A stretch of 45,669 nt of DNA from Candidatus Rokuibacteriota bacterium. Lineage in GTDB: Bacteria; Methylomirabilota; Methylomirabilia; Rokubacteriales; CSP1-6. Under the pieces are notes generated by a model, which searched no databases, was not told the origin of the DNA, and was given only the letters and a program-made list of their open reading frames with translations. Where the stretch lies: NCBI GenBank assembly GCA_016209635.1, contig JACQWC010000057.1:1-45669 (forward strand), read 5' to 3'. Of this stretch, positions 27,916 to 37,081 are shown in pieces; the stretch's first letter is position 1; the number at the start of each line of letters is the position of its first letter. A program made the translations under genes and the position numbers.

Positions 27916-29298
27916 CTACGCCGGCCGGGCGAACCTGGGCTGCTCGATGTACGCGATCGCGCAGTCCCGGCCGTGGATCGCCTCGGCTCGCCGGAGCGCC
28001 TCCTCCACGCTCGCCGCGACCTCGAAGCCGAGATGGCGCGGGACCGCCGGGTCCTCCGGCGCCGCGACGATCACGGCGCCGACGTGGCGCAGCCGTTTCA
28101 GGGGATAGACGGCCATGATCGCGTGGACCGGGTGGAACCCGAAGCCGAACCGGTACGCATCGACGAGATCGGGCCGCCGCGCGTAATCGTCGGCGAAGCG
28201 CGTCATGATCTCCCAGGGGTCGCGCGTGAGCGGCAGCACGCGCTCCCAGATCTCCGGGTACGAGGGGTGCGTCACGCGGTCCCACCGGTCACGGACGGGC
28301 GTCGCCATGATGACCGTGCAGCCGGGCTTCCCCACGGCCTCGATGAGCCCCCCGAGATAGCCGAGGCCGGACGAGATCAGCGTGAGGATCGGGTTCACGT
28401 GGGAGAAGACGGCGTAGGGGCTCCAGTCCTGGACGCCGTAGACGAGCACGTCGACCCGCTCGCGCGCCAGCTCGCGCCGCGGCGGGAACATCCGGGCGAG
28501 CGTGTCGAGGACCTGCGCGCGCGTCTCGTCGACGCCGCCCGCCACGACCCGCGCGACGCGGAAGGCGTCGGCGAGCACCGTGTCGAGCTTGAAGATGCGC
28601 TTGCCGAGCCGCGCCTCGAGGTGCCGCCCCATCTCGTTCAGCACCACGTGCATGCGGTTACTGTGGACGGCCATCGACATGCCGTCGGGGGTGTGGGTGA
28701 GCCGGATGGACCGGTAGGTCGAGAGGCCGACGCACACGGACTTCCACCCGCCCGAGAAGCCGCGGTTGTAGCGCGCGTTGACGTAGACGGTGAGGTCCGA
28801 GTCGGCGACGAGGCGGTGCACCTCGACCTCCCAGCCGTGCTCGGGGCTGCGCCCGAGGTCCACCAGGTTCGCGCGGTCCTCGGCGTCGTGACAGATGAGC
28901 CGCGGGCCGAACTCCGCCACGAGATCCGGGCCGATCAGCCGCTCGAGCTCCGCCGGCCGGAGCATACGGTGAAGCGCGTTCGCACAGATCAGCGTGACGT
29001 GCGTCCGCGGGACACCCGCGGATTCCAGCTCCTCGAGCACCGCCCTGATCGCGACCCCGCGGATCGGGCCGTAGGAGGCGACCGTCGCGTCGTCGAAGGC
29101 GATCGTCACGTGCCCGCCCGGCCTGACCAGCTCGGCGATCCGGGGGAGGCCGAGCGGTCGCCCGAGCGCCCGGCGGACCGTCGACTCGAGATCGTCGACC
29201 GGCGGGAGCGCGGACAGCTCAGTGTTCGGGATGCGCACCGCGCGGTCCGGCAACTCGGCGGTGAGGGTGGTCTCGCCGTAGGGCAGGTCGACGTTCAT
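27916..29298 (-). CDS. LarA-family (DUF2088) nickel-dependent racemase-like protein
   Basis: A 460-aa protein. The N-terminal half shows VDLPYGETTLTAELPD, TIAFDDATV, then HVTLICANALHRML, corresponding to the lactate racemase N-domain with its substrate-binding GxG(x)H-like region. The C-terminal half has SVCVGLSTYRSIRLTHTPDG, VFSHVNPILTLISSGLGYLGG and the KPGCTVIMATP strand. LarA uses a nickel-pincer cofactor made by LarB, LarC and LarE, none of which is in the window. I chose ATG 29298 over longer frames because it starts the conserved domain. Divergent from the SIS gene (98 bases apart). 2-Hydroxyacid racemisation or epimerisation is likely; substrate unknown. Confidence 0.78.
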   Translation of the reverse strand: MNVDLPYGETTLTAELPDRAVRIPNTELSALPPVDDLESTVRRALGRPLGLPRIAELVRPGGHVTIAFDDATVASYGPIRGVAIRAVLEELESAGVPRTHVTLICANALHRMLRPAELERLIGPDLVAEFGPRLICHDAEDRANLVDLGRSPEHGWEVEVHRLVADSDLTVYVNARYNRGFSGGWKSVCVGLSTYRSIRLTHTPDGMSMAVHSNRMHVVLNEMGRHLEARLGKRIFKLDTVLADAFRVARVVAGGVDETRAQVLDTLARMFPPRRELARERVDVLVYGVQDWSPYAVFSHVNPILTLISSGLGYLGGLIEAVGKPGCTVIMATPVRDRWDRVTHPSYPEIWERVLPLTRDPWEIMTRFADDYARRPDLVDAYRFGFGFHPVHAIMAVYPLKRLRHVGAVIVAAPEDPAVPRHLGFEVAASVEEALRRAEAIHGRDCAIAYIEQPRFARPA

Positions 29299-29396
29299 TC
29301 CCGCTCCGTTGCCCGGGAGCCTAGTGGAGAGCGCCGTGGAGGTCAAGCGCGGGCGTGGCAGAATGGGAGCACTCGTTCGCCGGAGGAGACCCCCGC

Positions 29397-30479
29397 ATGG
29401 TCTGGACACCGCCGCCGGCCCGCGCCGGCCACCCGTACTACATGCACGACGCGATTTACGCGCAGCCGGGCGCGCTGCGGCTGGTGCTGCGCGGGAACGG
29501 CGAGGCGCTCGCCCGGGCGAGCGCGCAGCTCAGGGAGGCAGAGCGCGTGCTCCTCTCCGGCATCGGGACCTCGTGGCACGCCGCCCTCGTCGGCGAGCTG
29601 CTCCTGGCCCGCGCCGGCCGCCTCGGCCACCGCGCGCGCGCCTTCCACTCCTTCGAGTTCCAGAGCTACTGGCCCGGTCCCGACCCGAGGACCGGCGTCA
29701 TCGTGGTGAGCCATCGCGGGACCAAGCGCTTCTCCCGCGAGGCGCTCGCCAAGGCGAAGGCCGGCGGGGGCGTCGGCGTGGCGATCACGGGCAAGGGGAG
29801 CGATCTCCCGCCTATCGCCGACGTGACGCTCGTCACCGTGGAGCAGGAACGCTCGGCCGCCCACACCGTGAGCTACACGTGTGCGATGGCGCTCCTCGCG
29901 GCTCTGGCCGCCGGGGTCGGGGGTAACGACGACCTCCTCCACCAAGTCGAGGGGATCCCCGATCTCATGGCGCGACTCCTCGGACAGGAGTCGTGGGACG
30001 AGCTGGCGGCGCGCTTCCGCGACCGCCACCGCTACTACTTCGTGGGGGGCGGGCCGAACACGGCCACCGCGTACGAGGCGGCCCTGAAGATGAACGAGGC
30101 CAACCACACGACCGCCATCGGGCTCCACTGCGAGCAGTTTCTCCACGGGCCGTGGGCGGCGATCGACGAGGAGGACATCATGTTCGTGATCGCGCCACCG
30201 GGCCCCGCCTACGAGCGGTGCCTGGCGGTCGCGCGCGTGGCGAGGGATGTCGGCGCGCCGGTCGTCGCCATCGTCGAGGAGGGCGACCGTGAGATCGCCG
30301 GGCTCGCCGCCGAAACGATCACGATCCCTCCCGTCGACGAGCTGCTCTCGCCGATCCTCGCCGTCGTCCCGCTCCAGCTCTTCACCTATCACACGGCGCT
30401 CGAGCGGCGCGTGAACCCCGACACGATGCGCGCCGATCAGCCCGCGCACGGGCGCGCGCGGGCGGCGCTCCAGCTCTGA
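29397..30479 (+). CDS. SIS-domain protein (GlmS isomerase-domain/AgaS-like)
   Basis: A 360-aa protein with two SIS folds. The first shows RVLLSGIGTSWHAALVGELL and VIVVSHRGTKRFSREAL, the second YYFVGGGPNTATAYEAALKM, then CEQFLHGPWAAI, the pattern of the GlmS isomerase module and phosphosugar aldolase/isomerases. The glutaminase half of GlmS is missing. ATG 29397 follows GGAGGAG; an earlier start at 29355 lacks a good site. It probably isomerises or deaminates an aminosugar phosphate. The start of the LarA-like gene lies on the other strand just upstream, so both may share a control region. Confidence 0.8.
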   Translation: MVWTPPPARAGHPYYMHDAIYAQPGALRLVLRGNGEALARASAQLREAERVLLSGIGTSWHAALVGELLLARAGRLGHRARAFHSFEFQSYWPGPDPRTGVIVVSHRGTKRFSREALAKAKAGGGVGVAITGKGSDLPPIADVTLVTVEQERSAAHTVSYTCAMALLAALAAGVGGNDDLLHQVEGIPDLMARLLGQESWDELAARFRDRHRYYFVGGGPNTATAYEAALKMNEANHTTAIGLHCEQFLHGPWAAIDEEDIMFVIAPPGPAYERCLAVARVARDVGAPVVAIVEEGDREIAGLAAETITIPPVDELLSPILAVVPLQLFTYHTALERRVNPDTMRADQPAHGRARAALQL

Positions 30480-30495
30480 CCGCGCGGCGGTCCCG

Positions 30496-30918
30496 TCAGG
30501 CGGGCTTGCCCGGTCGCGTCGTCCCGCTCTCGCCGGGGCGGAGGAGGAGCGACGCGACCATGTGCTCGAGGTACTGGAAGTTGAAGGGCTTGGGGACGTA
30601 AGAGGTCGCTCCCGCCTCGATCACCTGCCCGGCGATCCTGACGCTCGCGTTTCCGGTGATCATCATCACGGGGATGCTGCGGTCGAGGGCGTGGATCTTC
30701 ATGAGAACCTCCACGCCCGTCATGCCCGGCATGTCGATGTCGAGGAGGACGAGGTCGGGACGGTTGCGCATGACCGCCGCCAGCCCGTCGGGCCCGTTCA
30801 TGGCGGCCTCGACCACCCAGCCGCGCTTTCCGTACTGGTGCGTGAAGTAATCGGTCAGGACGTCGACGACGCCCGGCTCGTCGTCGACGATCAGGATGCG
30901 CTTCGGCGACTCGGTCAT
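30496..30918 (-). CDS. Single-domain response regulator (CheY-like)
   Basis: A 140-aa receiver domain with no output domain. Phosphorylation-site residues are visible: IVDDEPG acidic pair, the phospho-acceptor Asp in LLDIDMPG, the switch Thr in MITGN and the Lys in VPKPF. I prefer ATG 30918 over a GTG three codons earlier. No histidine kinase is adjacent. It converges with the SIS gene and is divergent from a second stand-alone receiver gene at 31082, so the two may form a small phosphorelay pair fed from a distant kinase. Confidence 0.85.
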   Translation of the reverse strand: MTESPKRILIVDDEPGVVDVLTDYFTHQYGKRGWVVEAAMNGPDGLAAVMRNRPDLVLLDIDMPGMTGVEVLMKIHALDRSIPVMMITGNASVRIAGQVIEAGATSYVPKPFNFQYLEHMVASLLLRPGESGTTRPGKPA

Positions 30919-31081
30919 GGGACACACAGTACTACGGAAGCTTGCTGCTCAGCTCCTGGCCATCCGTCGTGGCCGGGAATCATCCATCGCGTCGATGGGG
31001 GCGCGCGAGGGCCGGCGCCGAAAAACGCGTGGGCCCGCTGTCAGTTGCGCTGGGTCACAGACGTCTGGTGCCGGCCTTGCA

Positions 31082-31507
31082 ATGGACATCTCCAGCATGG
31101 TTGTTGGAACGGACGGGTCTCCACCGCACCGCGTCCTCGTCATCGACGACGATCCCAGGATCCGCTCGCTGCTCGAGGACGTGCTCGGCGTTCTCGGATA
31201 CGACGTGACCGTCGCGGCGAGCGGCACCGAGGGGCTGGCCCTCGTCGAGGGCGGCGGGTTCGACCTCGTGCTCACCGATCTCAGGATGCCGGGCATCAGC
31301 GGCTGGGAGGTCGTCGAGCGCGTGCGGCGCACAGATCCGCGCGCCCGGCTCCTCGTGGTCAGCGGGACCGTGGCGGACAGTGATGTCGAGCGGGCCTGCC
31401 GCGAGCGAATCGAGATTCTCCCCAAGCCGGTGACGGTCGAGGCGCTGCGCCAGGCGGTCAGCCGGATGCTCTCGGGCGAGCACGCGAGCGACGGGCCGCA
31501 GGCCTGA
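31082..31507 (+). CDS. Single-domain response regulator (CheY-like)
   Basis: A 141-aa receiver domain. Key residues: VIDDDPR acidic cluster, acceptor Asp in LTDLRMPG, VVSGT switch Ser and ILPKPV Lys. No output domain. It starts at ATG 31082, with a second ATG five codons later. The 163-base gap to the divergent receiver gene at 30918 probably holds both promoters. The two receivers are clearly different in sequence, so this is not a recent duplication. Confidence 0.83.
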   Translation: MDISSMVVGTDGSPPHRVLVIDDDPRIRSLLEDVLGVLGYDVTVAASGTEGLALVEGGGFDLVLTDLRMPGISGWEVVERVRRTDPRARLLVVSGTVADSDVERACRERIEILPKPVTVEALRQAVSRMLSGEHASDGPQA

Positions 31508-31767
31508 GCACCGTCGTGTCAGGCAGGCATGCGGGGCGGCCAATTTTCAGGCAAACGGCCTTTCGGGCCGAGGCCCTCCCGCTGGCGACCCCGCTCCCTA
31601 AGTAGCCGACTCTCCAGCTTCTTTTCCGATCTCTCCGGCTCTGGTATCGTCGTTGCACCTTCATACGAGGCGAGGGAAGGCCGAGGAAGGGAGGCCAGCA
31701 ATGGGCACGATCTGGCGCTGGGTGATGGAGCTGCTGCTGCCGAGGGTTCCCGTACCCGTCCGGGTCC

Positions 31768-32211
31768 GTGCTCGCTGATCCGGTGATCGCGGTCGGCGTC
31801 GACCTCGTGTACTCGGCGGTCACGAAGCTCGTCGGCGGGATGGTCTGCTGGCGGCGGGGGAACGTCGATCTCGGGATCGCCGGGATCCTGCTCGCGGGAA
31901 GCTTCCCCGGCGCGATGATCGGGATCGGCCTCCTGGCCCTGCTCCGCGCGTGGGGAAGCGACCCGAACGTGCTGGTCATGAAGGCGCTGGGCGTGGCGCT
32001 CGTGCTCGCGTCGCTCGCGATCCTGCTGCGGGCGTTCCTCGCGAACCGGGCGCCGCGCCCGGCGCCGACGTTCGACCGGCTGACGATCCCCGCCGGCTCG
32101 ATTCCCGGGGTCCTCCTGGGGACCCGCCTCTCCGCCTCGAGCCCCGAGCGGCTCCTCCGTCCCGCGCTCGCCGTCGTCCTGCTGGCGGTCGGCCTGCGCC
32201 TGATCGCCTGA
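31768..32211 (+). pseudogene. Degenerate TSUP (TauE/SafE) permease with missing N-terminus and internal deletion
   Basis: A 147-codon frame from a sulfite-exporter-type permease. It begins in the middle of the first half (AVGVDLVYSAVTKLVGGMV, WRRGNVDLGIAGILLAGSFP), with the family's N-terminal glycine-rich segment missing. After RAFLANRAPRPAPTF it jumps to the very end of the second half (SIPGVLLGTRLSASSPERLL). Normal members are near 250 aa. The two halves are internally homologous, so a recombination between them could have removed the middle. The GTG at 31768 has no good ribosome site. The 260 bases upstream hold no recognisable gene, only a 26-codon frame at 31701. Probably not functional. 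Confidence 0.65.
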
Positions 32212-32227
32212 CCCGCGGGCTCGGTCC

Positions 32228-32252
32228 GGCGCGCCGTTGTCGAGGGCGCGCC
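32228..32252. terminator. GC-rich hairpin between TSUP remnant and YfhO-like gene
   Basis: GGCGCGCC occurs at 32228-32235 and 32245-32252 and, being self-complementary, forms an 8-bp stem with a 9-base loop. No T-tract follows. It may end transcription weakly or be incidental in GC-rich DNA. Confidence 0.25.
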
Positions 32253-32289
32253 CGCGTCGGTGGAGGGCCCCGCAGTGTAGAGTGGGGCC

Positions 32290-34641
32290 ATGGATTTCGC
32301 TCGACGGCACGCCGATGGCGTCGCCGCGCTGGCCCTCCTCCTCCTGCCGCTCGCGATCTTCGGTCCCGCGCTCGTCTCGGGCAGGGTCGCGTCGCCGGCG
32401 AATCTCCTGTTCGAGACCTATCCGTGGAACGCGATCGCTCCCGGGCCGCCGAACGGAAACCCCGCACTGACCGACATCGTCCAGGTCTTCCACCCCTGGG
32501 TCGTCCACGCCGCGCACGAGATCCGGCAGGGCCGGTTCCCGCTGTGGAACCCGTACGAGTACGCGGGCGTCCCGTTCTTCGCGAACCCGCAGACCGCGCT
32601 CCTCTTTCCGCTGACGGCGCTGGCGTACGTCCTGCCGGTCACCACGGCGCTCACGCTGATCGCCTGGCTCAAGCACTCCGCCGCTGGCCTCGCCATGTAC
32701 TGGTTCCTCCGCGTCCTGGCCCTCGGGCCGATCCCCGCCGTCGCCGGCGCCGTGGCGTTCATGCTCAGCGCGCCGCTCGTCGGCTGGCTCCACTGGACGT
32801 TCGCGAGCACGATCATCTTCCTCCCGCTCCTCCTCGGCGTGACGGAGCGCCTGAGGGAGCGGGGCGGGTGGCGGCTCGCCGGAGCCCTCGCGGTGGTCGT
32901 GGCGCTGGATCTCCTCGCCGGGTATCCGCAGTCGGCGCTCCATGCGCTCGTGACGGCGAGCGCGTGGGCCCTCGCGCGCGCGATCGCCACCCGCGCGGGG
33001 ATCGGGTTCCTCGCCCGCTACGCCACGGGCGTCGCCCTGGGGGCCGCGCTCGCCGCCGTCCAGCTCGTCCCGTTTGTCGAGTACACGCTCGAGAGCGCCG
33101 TCTGGGCCTATCGCTCCGAGTGGACGCCCGCGCTCTGGGTCCCGGTCCGGTCGGCGATCACGTACCTCATGCCCCACTTCTACGGGTCTGGCAGGGAGTA
33201 CTGGGGAGACTGGCAGTTCGCCATCGTGGTGGGGTCGGTGGGCCTCGTCCCCTGGGCGGTCCTGCCCGTGGCCCTCTGGGCCGGCTGGCGGCGGGTGGGG
33301 ACCGCGTTCTTCGCGGCGCTCGCCCTGGTCGCGGCCGGCGTGTACCACGGGTTCCCCGTGCTCGGCGCGCTCGCCACCCTTCCTGGGATGGCGCTCGGGA
33401 CGAACCTGAGGCTCATGCCGCTCGTGGCCCTGGCACTCTCGGTGCTCGGCGCCATCGGCCTCGACACGCTCTCTCGCGGTGAGGGCGCGTGGCGTCGCTC
33501 AGCCGGGTATCTGGTGCAGGCGTGGTTCGTGGCGCTGGTCGTCCTGGCGCTCTGGTGGATCGCGGAGGGCCAGGCGAACCCGCGGGCGGCGGCGATGCAG
33601 GCCCCGCTCTCGCTCCAGTACCTCGGGTTCCTGGTGCTCCTCACGCTCACGGTCCTGGTCGTCCTGCGCTGGCTCTCCGAGCCCGGACGCGCCCACCACT
33701 GGGGGCTGGCGCTCGTCGGCCTCGAGCTCGCGAGCCTCCTGCCGCTCGCCGCGACCTACAACGCGGCCGTCGACGCGCGCTGGTTCTATCCTGCGCCGCC
33801 GGCGATCCGCCACCTCCAGCGCGAGACGCACGATCGGAGCCGGGTCCTCATGCCCGGGACCGTGGGGATCGTGTACGGCCTCTTCGAGGCGCAGGGCTAC
33901 GACGGGATGACGCCGCGGAGGATCGAGCAGATCGTCGGATACGTCGGGACCGGCAAGGCGATCGTCGACGGCTTTCTCGAGAACACGGTCGGGCTCCACG
34001 GGTCTGAGCCGCTCAGCCCCGTCAAGGTTCTCCTCTCGCCGGCCTTCGATCTCCTCGGCATCCGGTACGTGGTCGTCCCGCCCGGCGCGTCGAGCCCCCG
34101 CCCGGACTTGACCCTCGACTACGACGGGCCCGACGCGCGCATCTACCGGAGCGATCGGGCGCTCCCGCGCGCGTTCCTCGTGGCGAGGGGCCGGTGCGTG
34201 GGCGACGCGGTGGCGCTCGGCCTCATGTGGGAGAAGGCGGTCGACTACCGCGAGGAAGTGCTGCTGGCGGACTGCGAGCGCGCCGAGCCGGCCGGCCCTC
34301 GGGGAAACGGCTGGCGCGCCGAGATCCGCGAGTACGGTCCCGACCGTGTCCTCGTCCTGACGACCGCCGAGGCGCCGGCCTATCTGGTCCTGACCGACAC
34401 GTGGTTCCCAGGCTGGCGCGCGTGGGTCGACGGGCGCGAGACCAGCGTCCGCCGAGCCGACCACGCGCTCCGAGCAGTGTGGCTCGCCACAGGCCGCCAC
34501 GAGGTCGAATTCCGCTACCGTCCGGCGTCGGTCCAGCTCGGCCTCGCGGTGAGCGGGCTGGCGGCGTGCCTCACCGCCGTGCTCTGTGTCGTCGGGCGAG
34601 GCGGCTCGCGTCCGGGCCAACCGGAGACGGCGGCCGCGTGA
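32290..34641 (+). CDS. YfhO-family large membrane protein (GT-C fold candidate)
   Basis: A 783-aa protein with about 12 membrane helices followed by a soluble C-terminal domain. The start (LALLLLPLAIFGPALVSG), the loop SPANLLFETYPWN, then FHPWVVHAAHEIRQGRFPLW and PYEYAGVPFFANPQTALLFP are hallmark YfhO-like sequences, where the acidic loop corresponds to the GT-C catalytic loop. The C-terminal part (YLVLTDTWFPGWRAWVDGRE, HEVEFRYRPASV) is the usual beta domain. YfhO of Firmicutes takes part in lipoteichoic-acid glycosylation; here the target is unknown. It overlaps the next gene by 4 bases (GTGA). Confidence 0.8.
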   Translation: MDFARRHADGVAALALLLLPLAIFGPALVSGRVASPANLLFETYPWNAIAPGPPNGNPALTDIVQVFHPWVVHAAHEIRQGRFPLWNPYEYAGVPFFANPQTALLFPLTALAYVLPVTTALTLIAWLKHSAAGLAMYWFLRVLALGPIPAVAGAVAFMLSAPLVGWLHWTFASTIIFLPLLLGVTERLRERGGWRLAGALAVVVALDLLAGYPQSALHALVTASAWALARAIATRAGIGFLARYATGVALGAALAAVQLVPFVEYTLESAVWAYRSEWTPALWVPVRSAITYLMPHFYGSGREYWGDWQFAIVVGSVGLVPWAVLPVALWAGWRRVGTAFFAALALVAAGVYHGFPVLGALATLPGMALGTNLRLMPLVALALSVLGAIGLDTLSRGEGAWRRSAGYLVQAWFVALVVLALWWIAEGQANPRAAAMQAPLSLQYLGFLVLLTLTVLVVLRWLSEPGRAHHWGLALVGLELASLLPLAATYNAAVDARWFYPAPPAIRHLQRETHDRSRVLMPGTVGIVYGLFEAQGYDGMTPRRIEQIVGYVGTGKAIVDGFLENTVGLHGSEPLSPVKVLLSPAFDLLGIRYVVVPPGASSPRPDLTLDYDGPDARIYRSDRALPRAFLVARGRCVGDAVALGLMWEKAVDYREEVLLADCERAEPAGPRGNGWRAEIREYGPDRVLVLTTAEAPAYLVLTDTWFPGWRAWVDGRETSVRRADHALRAVWLATGRHEVEFRYRPASVQLGLAVSGLAACLTAVLCVVGRGGSRPGQPETAAA

Positions 34642-35204
34642 GCCCTCAGCGCCGCTCGTGGCTGGCCGGCCTCCTCGTCGTGCTCGCGCCGGGGACGGCG
34701 GTGACGGCGGCCGCGCTCGAGCGGCCGCCCTTCGACTTCTCGGTCTGGCCCTCGCGCGTGCGGGAGGGCGAGCCCGTGACGATCCACCTGAGCGCCCGGG
34801 GAAGAACGGGCGCGGCCGCGGCGCAGTACGACGTCTATCTCGTCTGGGCGACCTCCGAGAGAGCCGCCTTCCTCAGCCCCCAAGGGGCCTGGTCGCCGGA
34901 GCCCGTTCCGTATCGCTCGCGCGTGTCGCCCGGGCGGACGGCGCCCGTCACGTCCCCGTGGCGGGCCGGGCCGCCGGGCGAGATCTCTCTCACAATGGTC
35001 GTCGTTCCGGCGTCGGCGCATCCCCTGATCCGGTCGAACTGGGCGTTCCAGCCCGTCCTCCAGTGGATCACGGTGAGGCCCGCAACGCCGGCCGGCGATC
35101 TCATGAAGACCGTGCTGGGCCCGCTCGGCCTCGGCGCCGCGGCGGCGTGCCTCCTGGTGCTCCTCTACGGGAGACGGCGACGCGTGGACGGTCCCGAGGG
35201 CTGA
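34638..35204 (+). CDS. Small exported/membrane-anchored protein, unknown function
   Basis: A 188-aa protein starting at GTG 34638, which overlaps the YfhO-like stop. It has an N-terminal signal (WLAGLLVVLAPGTAVTAAAL), a beta-sandwich-like mature domain (FDFSVWPSRVREGEPVTIHL, QYDVYLVWATSERAAFLSP, EISLTMVVVPA) and a C-terminal membrane helix (GPLGLGAAAACLLVLLYG) followed by a basic tail. Topology is therefore probably periplasmic with a C-terminal anchor. Coupled to the YfhO-like gene and 3 bases before the Cys-cluster gene. Not recognised. Confidence 0.65.
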   Translation: MSPQRRSWLAGLLVVLAPGTAVTAAALERPPFDFSVWPSRVREGEPVTIHLSARGRTGAAAAQYDVYLVWATSERAAFLSPQGAWSPEPVPYRSRVSPGRTAPVTSPWRAGPPGEISLTMVVVPASAHPLIRSNWAFQPVLQWITVRPATPAGDLMKTVLGPLGLGAAAACLLVLLYGRRRRVDGPEG

Positions 35205-35207
35205 GCC

Positions 35208-36512
35208 ATGCGCGAGCACGTCGCCAAGAACCTCCTCCTGCCCGACGACGTCGTCTTCACCTGCCAGAGCTGCGGCGCGTGCTGCCGGAGTGACTGGCTG
35301 ATCGGCGTCGACCCGGCCTCGCACGATCGGTTGAAGACTATCGACTGGGCCCGGCGCGACCCCGAGCTTCCGCCCGGCGAGAAATTCCGGAAGCTCCCGC
35401 TCCCCCTCCTCACCGGCGAGGCCCTCACGTTCGCCCGGAAACCCTCGGGCGAGTGCGTGTTCCTGACGGCCGACACGAGGTGCTCGATCCATCGCCACCT
35501 GGGCTACGGCGAGAAGCCACAGGTCTGCCGGGAGTTTCCCTACCACTTCGTGGAGACCCCGGACGGCATCGCCGTCGGCCTCTCCTTCGCGTGCACCGCG
35601 GTCCGCGCGCATCACGGGAAATCGCTCCCCGAGCAGAGATCGGAGATCCTCGACGTCCTCGCGGGGAGCTACCGCGTCCAGCGGGTCCCCGACCCCATCG
35701 TCCTCTTCTCCGGCACCGACATCCGCTGGGAGGAGTACCGGTCGATCGAGACGGCGTTGCTCGATCTCTTCCACGAGCACGACGTCGCCTTCCCGACCGC
35801 GCTCATCGGCGGCAGCGCGCTCATCAGCATCTGCGTCGGCCTGAAGCGCCTCGAGGCGCGTGCCTGGCGAGAGGGCCGCGCGCCCGAGGAAACGCTCACG
35901 GGCGGGCTCGAGAAGCTGGCAGACGAGGGGTACCGGCGCCTCCTCGCCATCGCGGCGAACGTCCGGTACCCCCGGCGCGGATCGCTGACCTACCTGGCCC
36001 CCTTCTACACGTGGCTCCAGTTCTCGACCCGGAGGATGTCGCGGCTGGCGCTCGTCGCGAGCCTCTACCGGAACTATCTCGCGTTCTGGCGCGGGCGCGG
36101 GCGCCTGCCGGGCGTGCTCGCCGCCGGCGATCGGTTCGAGATCGACGCGGTCCACCGAGTCCGCTTCGTGCTCGACGGCGGAGAGGTCGACGGCTTTCTG
36201 AGAGAGTACTGGGCGCACGTGATTCGGCGAAAGACGCTGACGCCGATGCACGGCGTCTTCCGCGGGTACCAGACGCTCCTGGTCCTCTACGGGTTCATGA
36301 AGTGGGTGGCGAAGCTCCGGGCCCACCGGGAGGGCCGCGCGGAGACGAGCCTCGAGGACGTCAAGGAGGCGGTGCGGCTGGTCGAGCAGCGCTTCATCCT
36401 GCACGCGCGCTTCGCGGAGATCTTCTCGCTGAGTCCCGTCCTCACCGTGATGGCCGATCGGAGCTTCGTCCAGCCGGCCTTCGTGCGCGGCGTGGTCCTC
36501 GAGCCCCGCTGA
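35208..36512 (+). CDS. YkgJ-type cysteine-cluster protein
   Basis: A 434-aa protein with an N-terminal Zn/Fe-chelate-like cysteine cluster: FTCQSCGACCRSDW (residues about 19-32), GECVFLTADTRCSIH, KPQVCREFPYHF and the later FACTAV. This CxxCxxCC...C...C...C arrangement is the YkgJ/Flagellin-methylase family pattern (metal binding, possibly an Fe-S cluster). The remaining 300 residues are helical and not recognised. It follows the small membrane protein by 3 bases and converges with the rhodanese gene 13 bases away. Reaction unknown. Confidence 0.75.
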   Translation: MREHVAKNLLLPDDVVFTCQSCGACCRSDWLIGVDPASHDRLKTIDWARRDPELPPGEKFRKLPLPLLTGEALTFARKPSGECVFLTADTRCSIHRHLGYGEKPQVCREFPYHFVETPDGIAVGLSFACTAVRAHHGKSLPEQRSEILDVLAGSYRVQRVPDPIVLFSGTDIRWEEYRSIETALLDLFHEHDVAFPTALIGGSALISICVGLKRLEARAWREGRAPEETLTGGLEKLADEGYRRLLAIAANVRYPRRGSLTYLAPFYTWLQFSTRRMSRLALVASLYRNYLAFWRGRGRLPGVLAAGDRFEIDAVHRVRFVLDGGEVDGFLREYWAHVIRRKTLTPMHGVFRGYQTLLVLYGFMKWVAKLRAHREGRAETSLEDVKEAVRLVEQRFILHARFAEIFSLSPVLTVMADRSFVQPAFVRGVVLEPR

Positions 36513-36525
36513 GGCAAGCCGTGAG

Positions 36526-36999
36526 CTACCGGGGAGGCGCCTCGAAGGGATAGCCTGCCGCGAACCACTCCTTGTCCCCGCCGTGCATCACCATGATCCG
36601 GTGGAAGCCCAGGTGATACGCCGCGACCGCGGCGTCGGGACTCTGGGCTCAGGTCGGCCCGCCGCAGTAGAAGACCAGGTGGGTGTCGCGCTCGGCGGGC
36701 AGCCGCTCGGGGTAGAGGAGACGCTTCGGCCGGCGAATGTCGACGAACCTCAGCGGGAAGTCCTCCGCGGGGATCGAGATCGCGCCGGGGAGGTGTCCCC
36801 GCTGGTAGTGGACCTCGTCGCGGGCGTCGACGAGGACGAAGGGCTCGCCGCCGAGCATCATTGCGCGGAGCTCCCTCGCGGAGATGAAGCGGATGCCCGC
36901 CGCCTCGAGCGGGCCGCGCCAGTCGGGCCGGTGGGCGCAGCCGCCGGGAGCGAGGGCAAGGACCGCCAGCAGCACGAACGCGAGTCGGCGCGTCCCCAT
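36526..36999 (-). CDS. Rhodanese-like lipoprotein selenoprotein, Sec117
   Basis: Read through TGA 36649-36651 this is a 157-aa single rhodanese domain with a lipoprotein signal (LAPGGC, Cys21). Domain motifs: FVLVDARDEVHYQRGHLPGA, HLVFY, then the active-site loop C112-G-G-P-T-U117. After the TGA the frame continues with SPDAAVAAYHLGFHRIMVMH and GGDKEWFAAGYP, the normal rhodanese C-terminus, to TAG 36526. Family members of this kind usually read YCGGPTC, so the TGA replaces the second Cys. The SECIS-like hairpin has a GGTC loop. Last gene of a minus-strand operon after an MBL-fold selenoprotein and an MFS transporter. It probably handles persulfide sulfur, perhaps selenium, at the outer face of the cell envelope. 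Confidence 0.87.
36618..36635 (-). promoter_or_regulatory. Bacterial SECIS-like hairpin for Sec117
   Basis: ACGCCGC pairs perfectly with GCGGCGT around a GGTC loop. Stem start at base 14 and loop at base 21 after the TGA, the same spacing as in both AhpD-like genes. The GGUC loop resembles that of the classical fdhF SECIS. Confidence 0.8.
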
Positions 37000-37081
37000 C
37001 GCGCTCCTACCTTAGCGGCCGTCGCGGGCGGGCGCCAGCCCGCCGTCTCGCCTGATCGGCGGGCCGCGCCGCAGGGGAGAG

